From positions 2,786,001 through 2,850,000 of the forward strand of contig NZ_CP074373.1 in NCBI RefSeq assembly GCF_021560035.1: a stretch of DNA of 64,000 nucleotides, read 5' to 3'. Positions 27,217 to 34,648 of the stretch are shown here, piece after piece; position 1 is the first letter of the stretch, and the number at the start of each line of letters is the position of its first letter. The position numbers and the translations under genes are program-made. The notes below the pieces were generated by a model. It did no database searches and had not been told where the DNA came from. It saw nothing but the letters and a program-made list of their open reading frames with translations. Source of the stretch: Virgibacillus sp. NKC19-16 (GTDB lineage: Bacteria; Bacillota; Bacilli; Bacillales; Amphibacillaceae).

Positions 27217-27252
27217 ATTCTATTCTCCTGAATGGTTCATACTTTTATTTTT

Positions 27253-27281
27253 ACTAAATCGGTTTAGTAAATCGGTTTAGT
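27253..27281. promoter_or_regulatory. tandem LacI-type operators
   Basis: Two overlapping near-palindromes, ACTAAATCGGTTTAGT (27253-27268) and AGTAAATCGGTTTAGT (27266-27281), with dyad ACTAAA-TCGG-TTTAGT. They lie 37-65 bp before the lacI start. Confidence 0.72.
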
Positions 27282-27297
27282 TAAAGTATAAAGTATA

Positions 27298-27312
27298 TGT
27301 AAACGATTTACA
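27298..27312. promoter_or_regulatory. perfect dyad TGTAAA-CGA-TTTACA
   Basis: A 6-3-6 perfect inverted repeat upstream of the LacI operators. It is cre-like but one base too long for the cre consensus, so it may be another LacI-family site. Confidence 0.5.
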
Positions 27313-27339
27313 AGGTTTTTTTATAATTTATTATCCTTC

Positions 27340-27642
27340 ATGGTATTCACGTATTACGCAGGGATGGCCTTGACCGGGAATGATTTTGATTTTGATAAAT
27401 TCTATAAAGTGCTACATAAATTACTGGTAAAGAGTGAAGAAGGAGAATGTTGACAGGCACGAAGAAGCCCGCAAAAAAGTAGGTCGTGAGTCTACTTCGA
27501 TCACGGTATTGAAGAAGGGATGACGAAAATGATGGGCATTGTAGGAACAACAAAACCTGTATTTATCCTAGCACTATTACCCAAAATTTCCCTCATCTCA
27601 ATGGGATTCAATGATTTTATCAAACTGCAAATCAGAAAGTGA
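27340..27642 (+). pseudogene. frameshifted coding remnant of unknown family
   Basis: In an otherwise gene-free 568-base gap, the plus strand has a 37-codon piece (27340-27453, beginning MVFTYYAGMALTGNDFDFDK) and, in another frame, a 48-codon piece (27496-27642, starting FDHGIEEGMTKMMGIVG). Both look protein-like and are close together, as expected for a decayed gene. I do not recognise the family. The remaining 27643-27784 shows nothing clear. Confidence 0.4.
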
Positions 27643-27784
27643 AGACGAACGCAAGCGCAGTGACAACCAATATGATTAAATTTTGAAGACTTGCTTTTTG
27701 AAAATTTGATGAACAGGTCACACGGTCACACAAGATGACGATAGGCCATTCCACAGTGATTATGTTCCTCCATGGACCACACTC

Positions 27785-29032
27785 CTAGTTCGTATTCAGT
27801 GTGTGCTTGTCAAACCCGGCAATTTTCTTATAAGCCCCCGTTATATCCTCAAGCTCCTCCTGGGAGATCACATCGTTTAATCCATCAAATCCCTCAGGGG
27901 CACGCTCTTCAACGATTTGCATAACATGTTCCGGTCCATTTTTTCGGTTGCTTCTTACAATTTTAGCGGTTGCCGCGAGCCGCATTTCCTCATATGCCTT
28001 TAATGCCAGTTTCACACTCGGTTGCTCCTTCATAGCCTTCCCTAATTCTTCAGCATCAAGGATCGCCTGTGAAGCACCGTTTGAGCCAATTGGATACATC
28101 GGGTGAGCTGCATCACCTAGTAACGTCACGCTACCGAACGTCCACGCTGGCAAGGGATCGCGGTCCACCATTGGAAATTCATAGACTGCGTTCGTATCTC
28201 GAATGAGTCGTGGCACATTCAACCATCCAAAATCCCAATCTGCAAAAGCAGGGGCGAATTTCTCTTTATCTATTTTCCGGTTCCAATCAGCACGGGATGG
28301 CATTTCCTCATCTATCGCCAGCTCCGCAATCCAGTTGATAAGCGCACGGTCTCCTGAAGTTTCCGGATCAACCGGATACGCGACAAATTTTTGATCCTGG
28401 AACCCGGCCATAATCATCGTTTTGCCTGTCAGGAAAGAAGAAGCCTCTGCAAGACCCCTCCATAAAATCCGTCCGCTGAAGATCGGGTCCCCTTCCTTTG
28501 GATAAAAGTATTTACGAACAACCGAATGAATCCCATCCGCCGCAATCAGCATATCCGCATCGTAGGAGCCCACATGCTCTCCTGTCTTTTTATTTTTAAA
28601 ATGTGCCACTGTATAGTCTGAAAAACTATCAAAGGAAGTCAGATGATGATTGGTTAGCACTGCATCTTCACCTAGTTGCTCCTGTACAGCCTCCAAAAGA
28701 AGCATTTGCAGCCTGCCTCGGTGAATAGAATATTGCGGATAATGATAACCTGCATTCACTCCTCTTGGTTCCTGCCAAATCTGTTGGCCGAACTTATTAA
28801 AATAACAGAGCTCTGCTGTAGGCAAGCCTATTTTTCCAAGCTTTTCTGCCAATCCAAGTTCCGTCAAAACACGGACGGCATGCGGTAATAGGTTGATTCC
28901 AACACCCAGGGCCCGAATATTTTCCACACTTTCAAATACACGGACTTTCACGCCCGTACTGTGAAGCTTAAGTGCAGTCACAAGTCCGCCAATTCCGCCT
29001 CCGACGATGATCGCCGTTTTCGTTTTAGACAT
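27785..29032 (-). CDS. FAD-dependent aromatic-ring monooxygenase (UbiH/salicylate hydroxylase type)
   Basis: A 415-residue group A flavoprotein. It has the GxGxxG FAD motif VGGGIGGLVTALKL (residues 10-23), the DG motif ADGIHSVVRKYF near residue 167, and the GD motif LLGDAAHPMYPIGSNGASQAILDA near residue 307. Such enzymes hydroxylate aromatic or heteroaromatic acids with NAD(P)H and oxygen. The histidine after GDAA is present. It is a single gene beside the cdaR gene. The precise substrate is unknown. Confidence 0.88.
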   Translation of the reverse strand: MSKTKTAIIVGGGIGGLVTALKLHSTGVKVRVFESVENIRALGVGINLLPHAVRVLTELGLAEKLGKIGLPTAELCYFNKFGQQIWQEPRGVNAGYHYPQYSIHRGRLQMLLLEAVQEQLGEDAVLTNHHLTSFDSFSDYTVAHFKNKKTGEHVGSYDADMLIAADGIHSVVRKYFYPKEGDPIFSGRILWRGLAEASSFLTGKTMIMAGFQDQKFVAYPVDPETSGDRALINWIAELAIDEEMPSRADWNRKIDKEKFAPAFADWDFGWLNVPRLIRDTNAVYEFPMVDRDPLPAWTFGSVTLLGDAAHPMYPIGSNGASQAILDAEELGKAMKEQPSVKLALKAYEEMRLAATAKIVRSNRKNGPEHVMQIVEERAPEGFDGLNDVISQEELEDITGAYKKIAGFDKHTLNTN

Positions 29033-29123
29033 AACGATTCCCCCATGATGATATATTACACTTTTTATCTAATTCAGATTTTTACTTCCCTTCATTATTA
29101 CATATAAGTGGGATTTTTCAAGA

Positions 29124-30221
29124 TCACCTTTCCCCTTCCTTCCCCCAAATCCACAATGCAACCTGCAATATCAATGCATCCTGAAACTTCCTCGGATCAT
29201 ACCCTGTTTCCTCAATAATTTTATGAAGCCGATAAATAAACGTATTTCGATGCACATACAACTCATCGGCTCCCTTTTGGATATTAAGATCATTTGCAAA
29301 AAAAGCTTCCAATGTACTCGTCTTATTTTCGTCCAAATTTCCCAGCACCCGATAAGAAAACCGCTTTGTGATGTCATCATCGACTTGATAAATTAAAGCT
29401 TTTGCTTCAATTTCAGCAAAGGAAATAACCTCTTTTTCTTGTTCACTTATTTTCAATGTTATATCACAGTCCAAATAAGCCTGGCTGAATTCTTCCAACT
29501 TATAGAAAGGTAAACTGTAAGCAATTCTAAAAACAACATTTTGTTTCTTCAATACAGTATAAACGCTTTCAATTTTTCGCTTTATTTCCTCACCTTCGAG
29601 TCCTGAAGTCGTTATAATTAACCGATTCACATTAATAAATGCGACTATTCCATTTTCATCTCCAATCGTTTCCTCCAATTTTTGAATTAATTTCTGGTTT
29701 GTGATCGTCCGTTCTGTTATTTGTATTACCAACGTCGTAAAAGGTTGCTGGAAATCTATTCGAAGCAAACTAAGTCCCCTATCAATATCGGTAAACGAAG
29801 GTTCCTTTTTCATTAACTGCTCCATAATCATTTCTTTTGTTCGCTGCTTCCATTCCATTTGTGAGACGACAAATTCCTGCCTAATCATAAGTTCTGTGGT
29901 CATCTTCACCAACTCTCCGACATCACCCATTTCAGCAGGATCCCCCGTAATTCCTATGACACCAATTATTTTCTCCTGAAAAACGATGGGGAGATTGACA
30001 CCAGGTTGTGTTCCTCCTAATGATTCCTGCTTAGCAGAGATGGTTCGAGTTTCCCCGCTTCTAAGAACCTCTAGCGCTCCTTCATGAAAGGATCCTATTC
30101 TGGAAGTATCTCGTGTCGCGATAATTATCCCTTCCGTATTCATAATATTAACGTTGCGATGTAGACGAATCGACGTTTCTTCCACAATAGAATTTGCAAT
30201 TTTTTGATTTAACATCTTCAT
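29124..30221 (-). CDS. cdaR: CdaR/sugar diacid regulator family transcription factor
   Basis: A 365-residue regulator with an N-terminal diacid-recognition domain (EETSIRLHRNVNIMNTEGIIIA, then GGTQPGVNLPIVFQEKIIGVIGITG), a middle GGDEF-like region, and a C-terminal PucR-type helix-turn-helix (GADELYVHRNTFIYRLHKI). CdaR-type proteins activate glycerate, glucarate and galactarate genes. It is divergent from the glycerate kinase gene across 141 bp, which it very probably controls. AGGA site nine bases before ATG. Confidence 0.92.
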   Translation of the reverse strand: MKMLNQKIANSIVEETSIRLHRNVNIMNTEGIIIATRDTSRIGSFHEGALEVLRSGETRTISAKQESLGGTQPGVNLPIVFQEKIIGVIGITGDPAEMGDVGELVKMTTELMIRQEFVVSQMEWKQRTKEMIMEQLMKKEPSFTDIDRGLSLLRIDFQQPFTTLVIQITERTITNQKLIQKLEETIGDENGIVAFINVNRLIITTSGLEGEEIKRKIESVYTVLKKQNVVFRIAYSLPFYKLEEFSQAYLDCDITLKISEQEKEVISFAEIEAKALIYQVDDDITKRFSYRVLGNLDENKTSTLEAFFANDLNIQKGADELYVHRNTFIYRLHKIIEETGYDPRKFQDALILQVALWIWGKEGER

Positions 30222-30293
30222 TTTATCTCATCCTTTGGTTATAGCGTATAAATAACAGCTAAAATTCCGCCTTATTTTCATATAGTATAACCA

Positions 30294-30322
30294 TAGACAT
30301 ATATCGTCAAGATTCTTATAAT
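30294..30322 (+). promoter_or_regulatory. sigma-A type promoter of the glycerate kinase gene
   Basis: TAGACA (30294-30299), 17-base spacer, TATAAT (30317-30322). The cre-like site follows the -10 box by 13 bases. Confidence 0.65.
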
Positions 30323-30335
30323 TTATATTAAGCAT

Positions 30336-30349
30336 TGAAAGCGGTTACT
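30336..30349 (+). promoter_or_regulatory. candidate cre site in glycerate kinase leader
   Basis: TGAAAGCGGTTACT, 13 of 14 to the cre consensus, at about +8 relative to the predicted promoter, next to the GGAGGGGG ribosome binding site. A roadblock position for CcpA. Confidence 0.55.
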
Positions 30350-30362
30350 GGAGGGGGATTAC

Positions 30363-31517
30363 ATGAAAATCATTATCGCACCAGATTCATTTAAAGGAAG
30401 TCTTACTGCAATAGAAGCAGCGCAAGCCATAAACAACGGGGTTAAAAAAGCATTTCATGACGCAGAAACGGTGTTACTGCCTGTGGCTGATGGTGGAGAA
30501 GGAAGCATGGAAACTTTGGTTGCCGCCACCGATGGGAATATAAAACACCTCCCTGCTGTTGGTCCATTGGGCAATAAAGTAGAAGCAGCTTATGGCGTAT
30601 TGGGAGACGGAAAAACATGTGTGATTGAAATGGCTACAGCATCAGGGTTAAACCTGGTCCCTGAAGAGAAGCTTTCTCCCTTACAAGCAACTACTTATGG
30701 TACCGGACAATTAATTAAACAAGCACTAGATGACGGGTTCTCATCTTTTATTATTGGTATTGGAGGATCAGCAACAAATGACGGAGGAGCTGGAATGTTA
30801 CAAGCTCTGGGTCTACAGCTTCTAAACAAAAACGGGAAAGAAATCGGTTACGGTGGCGGTGAATTAAATCAAATTAAACAAATTAACATGAGCTCTTTCG
30901 ATAAAAGAATCAAAGATTGCAACTTTATTATCGCTTCAGATGTACAAAATCCGCTTATAGGAGCAGATGGAGCTTCCGCTATTTTTGGTCCGCAAAAAGG
31001 GGCAACAGCTGAAGATGTAGCATTGCTGGATGGAAATCTAACCCATTGGGCGGACAAGGTTGCAGAGATAACTGGTATAACACTACACGGCCTTCCTGGT
31101 GCTGGTGCAGCCGGTGGCATAGGGGGAGCATTTCAAGCTTTCTTTCCTTACGTGATGAAACGTGGAATAGACGTGGTCCTGGACTATATAAAACTGGATG
31201 AAAAGGTAATGGGTGCTGACCTTGTGATTACCGGAGAAGGTCAGGTTGACAGCCAAACAGCTTCTGGAAAAACCCCGATGGGAGTCGCTCAGGCTGCGAA
31301 AAGGAGAGACGTTCCAACAATTATTATTGCGGGGGCTGTTGGAAAAGGGATTGAGGTACTCTATGATTTTGGGGTAATAAGTGCGAACAGTATTATCGAC
31401 AGACCTATGCCTTTGGAGGAAGCGATTGAACGGGCAGCAGAATTGGTTGAGTTGAGTGCTGAGAAAGTTGTTCGGACTTATTTTTATCAAAAGGTAAACG
31501 ATAGGTTAAACGTATGA
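30363..31517 (+). CDS. glxK: glycerate kinase (GlxK/GarK family)
   Basis: A 384-residue glycerate kinase of the two-domain GarK type: IIAPDSFKGSLTAIEAAQAI at the N-terminus, PVADGGEGSMETLVAA, GIGGSATNDGGAGMLQALGLQL, and DLVITGEGQVDSQTASGKTPMGVA. It phosphorylates glycerate to 2- or 3-phosphoglycerate, the last step of glucarate, galactarate or glyoxylate use. Strong GGAGGGGG site. The tnpB element begins right after its stop codon. KdgT-type permease and LarA genes follow the element in the same direction and may once have been cotranscribed. Confidence 0.94.
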   Translation: MKIIIAPDSFKGSLTAIEAAQAINNGVKKAFHDAETVLLPVADGGEGSMETLVAATDGNIKHLPAVGPLGNKVEAAYGVLGDGKTCVIEMATASGLNLVPEEKLSPLQATTYGTGQLIKQALDDGFSSFIIGIGGSATNDGGAGMLQALGLQLLNKNGKEIGYGGGELNQIKQINMSSFDKRIKDCNFIIASDVQNPLIGADGASAIFGPQKGATAEDVALLDGNLTHWADKVAEITGITLHGLPGAGAAGGIGGAFQAFFPYVMKRGIDVVLDYIKLDEKVMGADLVITGEGQVDSQTASGKTPMGVAQAAKRRDVPTIIIAGAVGKGIEVLYDFGVISANSIIDRPMPLEEAIERAAELVELSAEKVVRTYFYQKVNDRLNV

Positions 31518-31528
31518 GAGTCAACGTA

Positions 31529-31845
31529 CCCCACTGAGAACCTTGTGATTCTCGTTTCAGTGGGGCTTGAGTTAGCTACTCAGGTCTTCTCGCTACATGC
31601 CTTAGACGATTTGACGCTCTGAATAGCAAGCACTGCTTAAGCACTCCCCAAACACTGTTTTTGGTTGGTACTGACGACAAACGATCGTTTTCCCACTTGC
31701 ACCACCCTTTCGAAAAAGAGCAGTTCTTCCTTACAGAAGAAGCCACCACTCAGAAGAAGCCACCACTCAGATTGCTCTGGCGTGTACTACAAGCCCCGAT
31801 AAATCGAGTACACATGGATGGTTGACGCACCCACTAAGCTATGCG
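31529..31845 (-). ncRNA. candidate omega (reRNA) guide RNA of TnpB
   Basis: The 317 bases downstream of tnpB, read leftwards, have no gene and end in a stable hairpin (31529-31565). In this family the guide RNA scaffold comprises the tnpB 3' region and right end, with the guide from flanking DNA. The guide would then derive from the 3' end of glxK. A tandem 17-bp duplication (31734-31750, 31751-31767) lies inside. The call rests on position and structure only. Confidence 0.55.
31734..31767. repeat. tandem 17-bp duplication within the guide-RNA region
   Basis: CAGAAGAAGCCACCACT occurs twice head to tail with no mismatch. It may be a recent slippage event altering the RNA scaffold. Confidence 0.9.
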
Positions 31846-33189
31846 CTAAGCAACAGCTTTACGTTTTTGTACTTCCAATTTATTTGGCGTTTTAACGTTG
31901 AGATTTTCATCTAATACTACAACTTCTGATTTACGCAAAATATTCAATGCCCCGTTAATGTCTGCGTGAATACATTGTCCTGTTTCACTTCGATACAGAC
32001 CACGATTGATACGTTTACCACGGAATGCGTAGTTCGATTTATCATTTTTCGACCAAACAGGGATTGTATCTTTGTCTAGGAAACTAGCTTTTGATGTATA
32101 GCTTTCTTCTTGCTTCACGAAACGAATACCCTCTTTCAAACATTTGTTTTCGATTGCAGCAATCAGCTTATGGAATGGGATTTGAACAAATTTCTGATTG
32201 TTCTTTTTCCCTATATTGGACGCTTGTTTCCAACCAGCGTTGTAGCCGACAACAATCGTATCAATGTTGAATGCGTTTACTTTTTTGAAAAGTAATCCCA
32301 CAACTTGTGAGATATAACCATTGATTTGATTTTCACGTTTGTTCCAGAGTTTCGCCATACGGTTCGTTACGATACGTTTGGAAATACCGTTTTCAATATT
32401 TTTCGCTTGCAGATTACTTATCGTTTTGTTGAAGTATTGGTTGATGGACTTTAGTTTTTTGCCATCAATCAAGAACGTATCACCGTGGTTTGTTGCACAA
32501 CTCATCATTAGGTCTACACCTAAATCGCAACTCAAAGCATTCGTAGTTGTCGTTGGTTGTTTCTTCATCTGAGGGACTTGCATTTCATAAATGTAATGCA
32601 CCTCAAAGAACCGACCTTTTTGCTTAGGTACGATTTCAATGTATGAGATTTTTTTGTTCAACAAGTTTTTAGGCATACAAATTTTAATAGAACCGAAACG
32701 TTTTCGAAATGCCACATTCATCGGAATAGACCAGCATCCATCTTGATCAACTTTTGGAATTTGGTAGATTTCAATAATACGCTTCTCTGTAGCGTAAGAA
32801 TACTTCGGAAATTTAGGACGACCCGTGAATTCCTCCGGGTTTTCCTTCCATTTTTTCAGCGCTTGAAAAAAGCTCTTCACTTCTGCATACAACGTTCTGC
32901 GAATGGCTTGAACGGAGTTTGATTGAACGGTCCAGTAGTTAACATCAGCTCGCATTGCAGCGTCAACTTCTTTTGCGGTCGGAATCTTACCGTTGTTTAA
33001 GTAGTTTTGTTTAATCGCATATAATCCAACATTACGCAAAGCCTTTGAGCTATGCGACATACGTTGAAGCAGACGGAATTCCTTAGCCGTCAAGCTACTA
33101 CGTCCCATATTTTGTTTCTGCGTGAAACGTTGAATGTTTTCGGATTTTTTTTGTTTACGCAATACTTTAACAGGTTTTTTTCTAGCCAT
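31846..33189 (-). CDS. tnpB: RNA-guided endonuclease TnpB
   Basis: About 447 residues. An N-terminal helical OrfB domain (KEFRLLQRMSHSSKALRNVGLYAIKQ) leads to a RuvC-like nuclease with all three acidic positions: SCDLGVDLMMS, KQEESYTSKASFLD, and HADINGALNILRKS. The CxxC zinc-finger pairs of many TnpBs are absent; YTSKASFLDKDTIP and GKRINRGLYRSETG occupy that region, as in a known finger-less subgroup. The protein looks catalytically intact. ATG 33189 gives MARKKPVK with a GGTGG site upstream; GTG 33201 is also possible. TnpB cuts DNA next to a short target-adjacent motif, which retains the element after excision. Confidence 0.93.
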   Translation of the reverse strand: MARKKPVKVLRKQKKSENIQRFTQKQNMGRSSLTAKEFRLLQRMSHSSKALRNVGLYAIKQNYLNNGKIPTAKEVDAAMRADVNYWTVQSNSVQAIRRTLYAEVKSFFQALKKWKENPEEFTGRPKFPKYSYATEKRIIEIYQIPKVDQDGCWSIPMNVAFRKRFGSIKICMPKNLLNKKISYIEIVPKQKGRFFEVHYIYEMQVPQMKKQPTTTTNALSCDLGVDLMMSCATNHGDTFLIDGKKLKSINQYFNKTISNLQAKNIENGISKRIVTNRMAKLWNKRENQINGYISQVVGLLFKKVNAFNIDTIVVGYNAGWKQASNIGKKNNQKFVQIPFHKLIAAIENKCLKEGIRFVKQEESYTSKASFLDKDTIPVWSKNDKSNYAFRGKRINRGLYRSETGQCIHADINGALNILRKSEVVVLDENLNVKTPNKLEVQKRKAVA

Positions 33190-33475
33190 TATGTTCACCA
33201 CCTTTCTCAGCGAGTCAAATAGGATTGTTTCGATAGGCGCACCATCTATTGTCTAATTTTTTTATCATAGCAACCCACTTCTTATCTATGACTATTATAT
33301 CATTGGACAAAGGACTATGCGAATTTTTGTTCGCCAAAAAGTGAGAAAATACAAGAGAAGTGTTCAGCCTATCGACTGAGGCAATTCATCTCCACCTGTA
33401 TTATTGGGCTGGCTCCCGAAACACAAATCAGATGGAGTTTTCTTGCCGAAAAGAATAAAAGAGTCGGTATAAAAA
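33190..33475. other. left end of the tnpB element and damaged kdgT leader
   Basis: Contains a TATAAT-like box for tnpB near 33295 (minus strand), the small hairpin 33319-33334, and an 8-bp inverted pair CGATAGGC (33231-33238) / GCCTATCG (33367-33374). From about 33346 it should be host DNA leading into kdgT, but no promoter or ribosome binding site is obvious there. Confidence 0.45.
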
Positions 33476-34576
33476 GTGCCAGGTGGATTAATGGTCGTTC
33501 CGCTTCTTTTAGGGACAACACTAAATACAATTGATCAAATGCATATCCCGTTTGTAATGGATATTCTAAAAGCACTCGGTGCACCAGAAACAGAAGAAGG
33601 ATATTATGAATTTTTACAAATTGGCGGGTTTTCTCAAGAACTTTTTAAAGACAGTGCACTCGTCCTTATCGCTTTATTCTTATTTTGTGTTGGAAGTCAG
33701 ATGAATTTAAAAATAGGTGGAAAAGCTTTAAAAAAAGGTGCTCTAATCACCACGTCAAAATATCTTGGCGGCCTTAGTGTTGGAATGGCATACGGGTTTT
33801 TCTTTGATCCTTGGAGTGGGATATTAGGGTTATCCACGTTAGCAATTGTAGCCGGAATGACAAATAGTAACAGCGGAATGTATGCTGCATTAACCGGACA
33901 ATATGGGAATAGACCCGATGTGGGAGGATTGTCCATTCTCGCCATTAATGATGGACCCTTCTTAACACTAGTATCGTTGGGTATTATAGGGACCGCCTTC
34001 CCTGTGATTTCCTTTATTGCTGTATTATTACCAATTGGTATTGGAATGATATTAGGAAACCTAGATCCAAAAATACGTGAATTTCTAGCACCGGGGGAAA
34101 CGATAACAATACCATTCTTCGCATTCTCTTTAGGAGCCGGTATGAATTTGGCAGACTTCTTTAATCCTGCTGTGCTTGCAGGTGGATTAGTTATCGCTGT
34201 TTTTACCTTTGTGATTTCGAGTATATTGGGCATTCTTGCATTTAAATTTTTCAAGGAAAAAAGTTATATTGGCCCAATTGCTGAAGCATCTACAGCAGGA
34301 AACGCTACGGCAACACCTGCAGCAGTGGCTTCAGCCGCCTCCGTAGCAGTAGGTTCAGGGGCTATGACAGCAGCGGAATACGAAGTGATACAGAATATTG
34401 TTCCTATTGCAACGGCACAAATTTCCATATCTACTATCACAACATCGCTACTCTGTCCACTTGGAGTGATTTTGATAGATAGATACCAAAGGAAAAGAGG
34501 GATTATTGGTAACCGTGAAGATCTAGGGATAAAGAACGAGAAAAATAGAGAGGAAACGAAACGGGAAGCAAATTAA
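33476..34576 (+). CDS. kdgT: 2-keto-3-deoxygluconate permease family protein, N-terminus truncated
   Basis: A 366-residue KdgT-family carrier. From PGGLMVVPLLLGTTLNTI it follows KdgT: FCVGSQMNLKIGGKALKKGALITTSK, GLSTLAIVAGMTNSNSGMYAAL, GNLDPKIREFLAPGETITIPFFAFSLGAG, and EASTAGNATATPAAVA. About ten membrane helices. In E. coli KdgT about ten residues precede the PGG motif. Here a TAA stop lies two codons upstream of CCA, leaving only a GTG start with no visible ribosome binding site. The normal start may have been lost by a short indel or by events around the tnpB insertion. It takes up a keto-deoxy or related hydroxy acid. Confidence 0.85.
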   Translation: MPGGLMVVPLLLGTTLNTIDQMHIPFVMDILKALGAPETEEGYYEFLQIGGFSQELFKDSALVLIALFLFCVGSQMNLKIGGKALKKGALITTSKYLGGLSVGMAYGFFFDPWSGILGLSTLAIVAGMTNSNSGMYAALTGQYGNRPDVGGLSILAINDGPFLTLVSLGIIGTAFPVISFIAVLLPIGIGMILGNLDPKIREFLAPGETITIPFFAFSLGAGMNLADFFNPAVLAGGLVIAVFTFVISSILGILAFKFFKEKSYIGPIAEASTAGNATATPAAVASAASVAVGSGAMTAAEYEVIQNIVPIATAQISISTITTSLLCPLGVILIDRYQRKRGIIGNREDLGIKNEKNREETKREAN

Positions 34577-34648
34577 TTCATTTTCATATCAAAATAGTAA
34601 GCGTTATCCTATAATAATACTAAATACACTCAAGGGGTGGGATGCAGA

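Larger units (their letters stand above)
31518..33345 (-). mobile_element. IS200/IS605-type element carrying only tnpB
   Basis: A solitary tnpB with hairpins at both sides: 31529-31565 (CCCCACTGA / TCAGTGGGG) at the right end and 33319-33334 (GCGAA / TTCGC) near the left end. No tnpA is present, so it would need a transposase in trans. There is no target duplication, as expected for this family. It lies between the glycerate kinase stop and a 5'-damaged kdgT. The left boundary is approximate. Confidence 0.75.

Noticed and set aside
29171-29380. Frames overlapping cdaR and many similar opposite-strand frames
   Set aside because: They lie inside well-recognised genes, lack ribosome binding sites and show shadow-frame composition.
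31529-31565. Simple terminator of the glycerate kinase gene
   Set aside because: The hairpin has no T-run on the plus strand and matches the expected right-end hairpin of the tnpB element, so I assign it there. It may still end glxK transcripts partly.
31734-31767. CRISPR-like repeat
   Set aside because: Only two head-to-tail copies with no spacer between them, inside a tnpB element.
34596-34609. cre site upstream of larA
   Set aside because: AGTAAGCGTTATCC matches only 12 of 14 positions with both outer bases wrong; too weak to list as a feature.
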